From Mesostigma viride (taxonomy: Eukaryota > Streptophyta > Mesostigmatophyceae > Mesostigmatales > Mesostigmataceae), in NCBI GenBank assembly GCA_009746045.1, contig RPFO01001042.1, positions 62,001 through 126,000 of the forward strand: a DNA stretch of 64,000 nucleotides, read 5' to 3'. The position numbers and the translations under genes are program-made. The notes beneath the pieces were generated by a model. It was not told the DNA's origin. It made no database searches and worked only from the letters and a program-made list of their open reading frames with translations. Below are positions 62,361 through 64,000 of the stretch, piece after piece. Each line of letters opens with the position of its first letter. The first letter of the stretch is position 1.

Positions 62361-62745
62361 CAAGCGGTTTGGTAGTGCAGCGGCTGTGTGTGGTTCTACC
62401 AAACGACTTTCAGAAGTATGTGCCTACTCCATGGCCCCATCGGGGCAAGTAGCGGGGGCGCTTGCAGAATGTAAGTGATGCTGCGCCTATACCGAACCCC
62501 GTCTTTGCCGCCATGAACGATGACTCCGGACGGAGCTGCGATGACGTAAAGATGGTTGAAGGTCGCGGGTTGCTGTTCTGTAGTTGCCCCAATGCTGTTC
62601 TGTAGTGCTCCGATTGATGTGAGCTGATAGCGGCCTCTTCAATACCTTGAGTTTTGCACGTGCTCACGTGGGGCCATGGAGTAGGCACATATTTCTCAAA
62701 GTCGTTTGGTAGAACCACACACAGCCGCTGCACTACCAAACCGCT
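62361..62745. repeat. 385-bp inverted repeat
   Basis: Arms 62361-62445 and 62669-62745: CGGTTTGGTAGTGCAGCGGC, GTGTGTGGTTCTACCAAACG and GTGCCTACTCCATGGCCCCA pair with their complements, with a few mismatches and small indels. The 223-bp loop carries no ORF of note. Confidence 0.9.
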
Positions 62746-62954
62746 CGGGTGGCAAGAGCCGCACTGCTGGCAAGTCCATGGCAGCGGCTAGTGTCAGCGC
62801 ATCGAGCCCTGATGACATAGCTAGTGTTTCGTCGTTCAGCAGCAACGGTGAGGCATGCATTCCCTCACAAAGGAGAAGTGAGAGGCAGCGTGCTGTAGTA
62901 AATTATGCGGACAACTCTGGCAGTGCTGCATACACTGATGAGGAGTGGCATTGA
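62706..62954 (+). CDS. Short Ser-rich ORF, possible exon
   Basis: 82 codons starting MVEPHTAAALPNRSGG and ending AAYTDEEWH. The first residues lie in the inverted repeat arm. SQRRSERQRAVVNYADNSGS and the acidic DEEW end loosely recall the end of the 58606 ORF (SSDEEWSVD). No family recognised. Confidence 0.3.
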   Translation: MVEPHTAAALPNRSGGKSRTAGKSMAAASVSASSPDDIASVSSFSSNGEACIPSQRRSERQRAVVNYADNSGSAAYTDEEWH

Positions 62955-63169
62955 TTATATTTCTGGCAATGATGCCTGTAATGTAACTTCTTGTGTGCTT
63001 GTCGCACTGCATTATCAAGGAGACAACCAGCGCAGGCCAGAAATCGGGAGAATCCGGACCATGCATTATATTTATTTATTTCCAATGAACATGTGTGTCA
63101 ACTGCATCATTTCTGCATCCACATATATTGCATAAGTGTCCTGTCTTCATGCACTTGAGAGTTCTCAAG

Positions 63170-63525
63170 TGTCATGCTCAGTGTCCTGATTTTCCTGATT
63201 TTTTGTGCCATGCTAAGTGTCCTGATTTTCCTGATTTTTTCTGATTCAGCGGGTTTTCTCAGGATCTCAGGATTTCTCAGGATTTTTTTAGGATTCTCAG
63301 TGTTTCTCAGTGTGTGGCGAGAAAAATCTCAGGCACTTCTCAAGATTCTCAGGAGAAAGTCCTGATATAATATCAGGAATCCTGAGAAAAATCTCAGGGT
63401 TTCTCAGGATTTCTCCTGATATCCTGAGAAAAAAATCAGGAAATCTCAGGAAGTCCTGAGAAAATCTCAGGAATCCTGAGAAAAAAATCAGGAAATCTCA
63501 GGATTCCTGAGAAAAATCTCAGAAC
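63170..63525. repeat. Right subterminal repeats of the CACTA element
   Basis: Dense variants of TCAGGATTTCTCAGGATT, CCTGAGAAAAATCTCAGG and AAAAATCAGGAAATCTCAGG, mirroring 44053-44420. The small Phe/Leu-rich ORF here is a repeat artefact. Confidence 0.92.
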
Positions 63526-63539
63526 CCGACTTCCTAGTG

Positions 63540-64000
63540 TGACTGTCAGTGAGCAAGTGTGCCACCACCCCAGCATTGCTGCCTGCTTGCATCTGCAACC
63601 AAACCAGCACATGATTCAAGTACCTGGCATGAAGCACTGCTGACACCACTGCCCTGCACTCAGCAGCATTGCTGCTGACAGCCTTGCGTCTATGCAACCG
63701 GCTGTACCATGAAATGAGAGACAAGGGTGCATCATCATTCTGCACAAAATACAAGCCTGACTCCCTTGCCTGCAACTTGGTAATCTGCCTGGACTCCATG
63801 GAACTATCCATCATAGCTTGGATGTGAATGGTTTTGTGGAGATCCAAGGAGTGCAAGATAAGGGGAGGGCCTTCCTGGAGAGTTTTGGTGATGGCTTTGT
63901 GACCGACTTGCATCAAGACCTCATCATCCACTCTGCTAACCACAGCCAGGTGAGGTGCACAAGTTGAGCACAACCACCCCAGCTTGCCTCTAATGGTGGG
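63540..64000 (-). pseudogene. N-terminal RNase H fragment of Copia C
   Basis: Minus-strand frame from the window edge: RGKLGWLCSTCAPHLAVVSR, then IQAMMDSSMESRQITKLQAR (first catalytic Asp), SLISWYSRLHRRKAVSSNAA followed by ECRAVVSAVLHARYL (Glu), and VVAHLLTDS (Asp) at the insertion border. It matches Copia A RNase H in order. The rest of pol lies outside the window. Confidence 0.85.

Larger units (their letters stand above)
44039..63539. mobile_element. CACTA-type (CMC) DNA transposon, 19.5 kb including nested elements
   Basis: Terminal inverted repeats CACTAGGAAGTCGG (44039-44052) and CCGACTTCCTAGTG (63526-63539), 14 of 14. The borders share TG (44037-44038, 63540-63541), extendable to TGACTG; the 2-bp version restores the Copia C RNase H frame (TDSQSVLSF). 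Both ends carry dense subterminal repeats around CCTGAGATTTTC, a hallmark of CACTA elements. No CACTA transposase was found, so it appears non-autonomous. It contains the whole pogo-like element 45832-60744; without it, about 4.6 kb remain. Confidence 0.88.
43651..64000 (-). mobile_element. Copia element C, split by a 19.5-kb insertion, cut by window edge
   Basis: RNase H N-terminal half at 63540-64000 and C-terminal half at 43802-44038, both minus strand; text such as GKLGWL and NNAADALTK-type signature relates it to Copia A (PSVKGKLGWL, NPADALTKEA). A candidate 3' end is a G-rich tract (GCAAGGGGGG on the minus strand, about 43722-43731) followed by a short LTR-like stretch ending TTCAACA. 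The 5' part is beyond the window. Confidence 0.75.

Noticed and set aside
44033-63545. 6-bp TGACTG target duplication for the CACTA element
   Set aside because: Possible, but the target is a CAGTCAGTCAGT repeat, and only a 2-bp duplication restores the RNase H frame.

Overview
The window is eukaryotic DNA made almost entirely of nested transposable elements, satellites and microsatellites. I recognise no housekeeping gene, no rRNA and no complete tRNA gene. A spliced seven-exon gene, LTR retrotransposons, a tyrosine-recombinase retrotransposon, DNA transposons with target-site duplications (TSDs) and very long simple repeats all argue against a prokaryote. The element types (DIRS-like, chromovirus Gypsy, divergent Copia, CACTA, intron-bearing pogo-like) would fit a repeat-rich protist, most likely a green alga; that assignment is inference only.

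Layout. 1-1991: right part of a DIRS-like retrotransposon (minus strand). 1992-3150: 173-bp satellite. 3151-24640: a Ty3/Gypsy chromovirus (minus; gag, pol, and a third ORF) whose third ORF is split by Copia element B (minus, 4062-16958, TSD AAGGT), itself split by Copia element A (plus, 5223-11934, TSD GAGCC). A carries a small element with palindromic terminal repeats (TRIM-1, TSD CAGGG) in its 3' region. 24684-31224: an ORF with an RNase H1 hybrid-binding-like domain, TRIM-2 (TSD CCCAG), an unrecognised ORF, a large inverted repeat, (GGGA)n/(GGGT)n tracts, a second satellite and a deleted DIRS-like derivative. 31236-38357: a second DIRS-like element whose RT/RNase H region is interrupted by a 2.28-kb TTAA-flanked element. 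38358-43650: minisatellites, a partial tandem duplication and low-information DNA.

43651-64000 is a nested stack. A Copia element C (minus) is cut in its RNase H by a 19.5-kb CACTA-ended element (44039-63539). That contains a 14.9-kb pogo-like transposon (45832-60744, TA TSD, 22-bp inverted ends) carrying a seven-exon DDE transposase gene and a divergent small acidic ORF. The transposase exon 2 is split by a defective Copia-type LTR element (52291-56526, TSD CCTTG), and its third intron holds TRIM-3 (49047-50292, TSD CGTGG), a mirror-image element with three palindromic terminal repeats and two inverted internal regions.

The most unusual content is (i) the TRIM family: terminal repeats that are themselves perfect or near-perfect palindromes, 5-bp TSDs, a B-box-like motif inside, and AGTT...AACT ends shared with the resident Copia LTRs, suggesting mobilisation by Copia integrase; and (ii) the Copia elements themselves, with apparent order gag-integrase-protease-RT-RNase H, two conserved -1 frame steps, and no recognisable tRNA primer site. 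Most coding regions carry one or more frameshifts, several at homopolymers, so each copy should be read as a probable pseudogene unless checked against reads.
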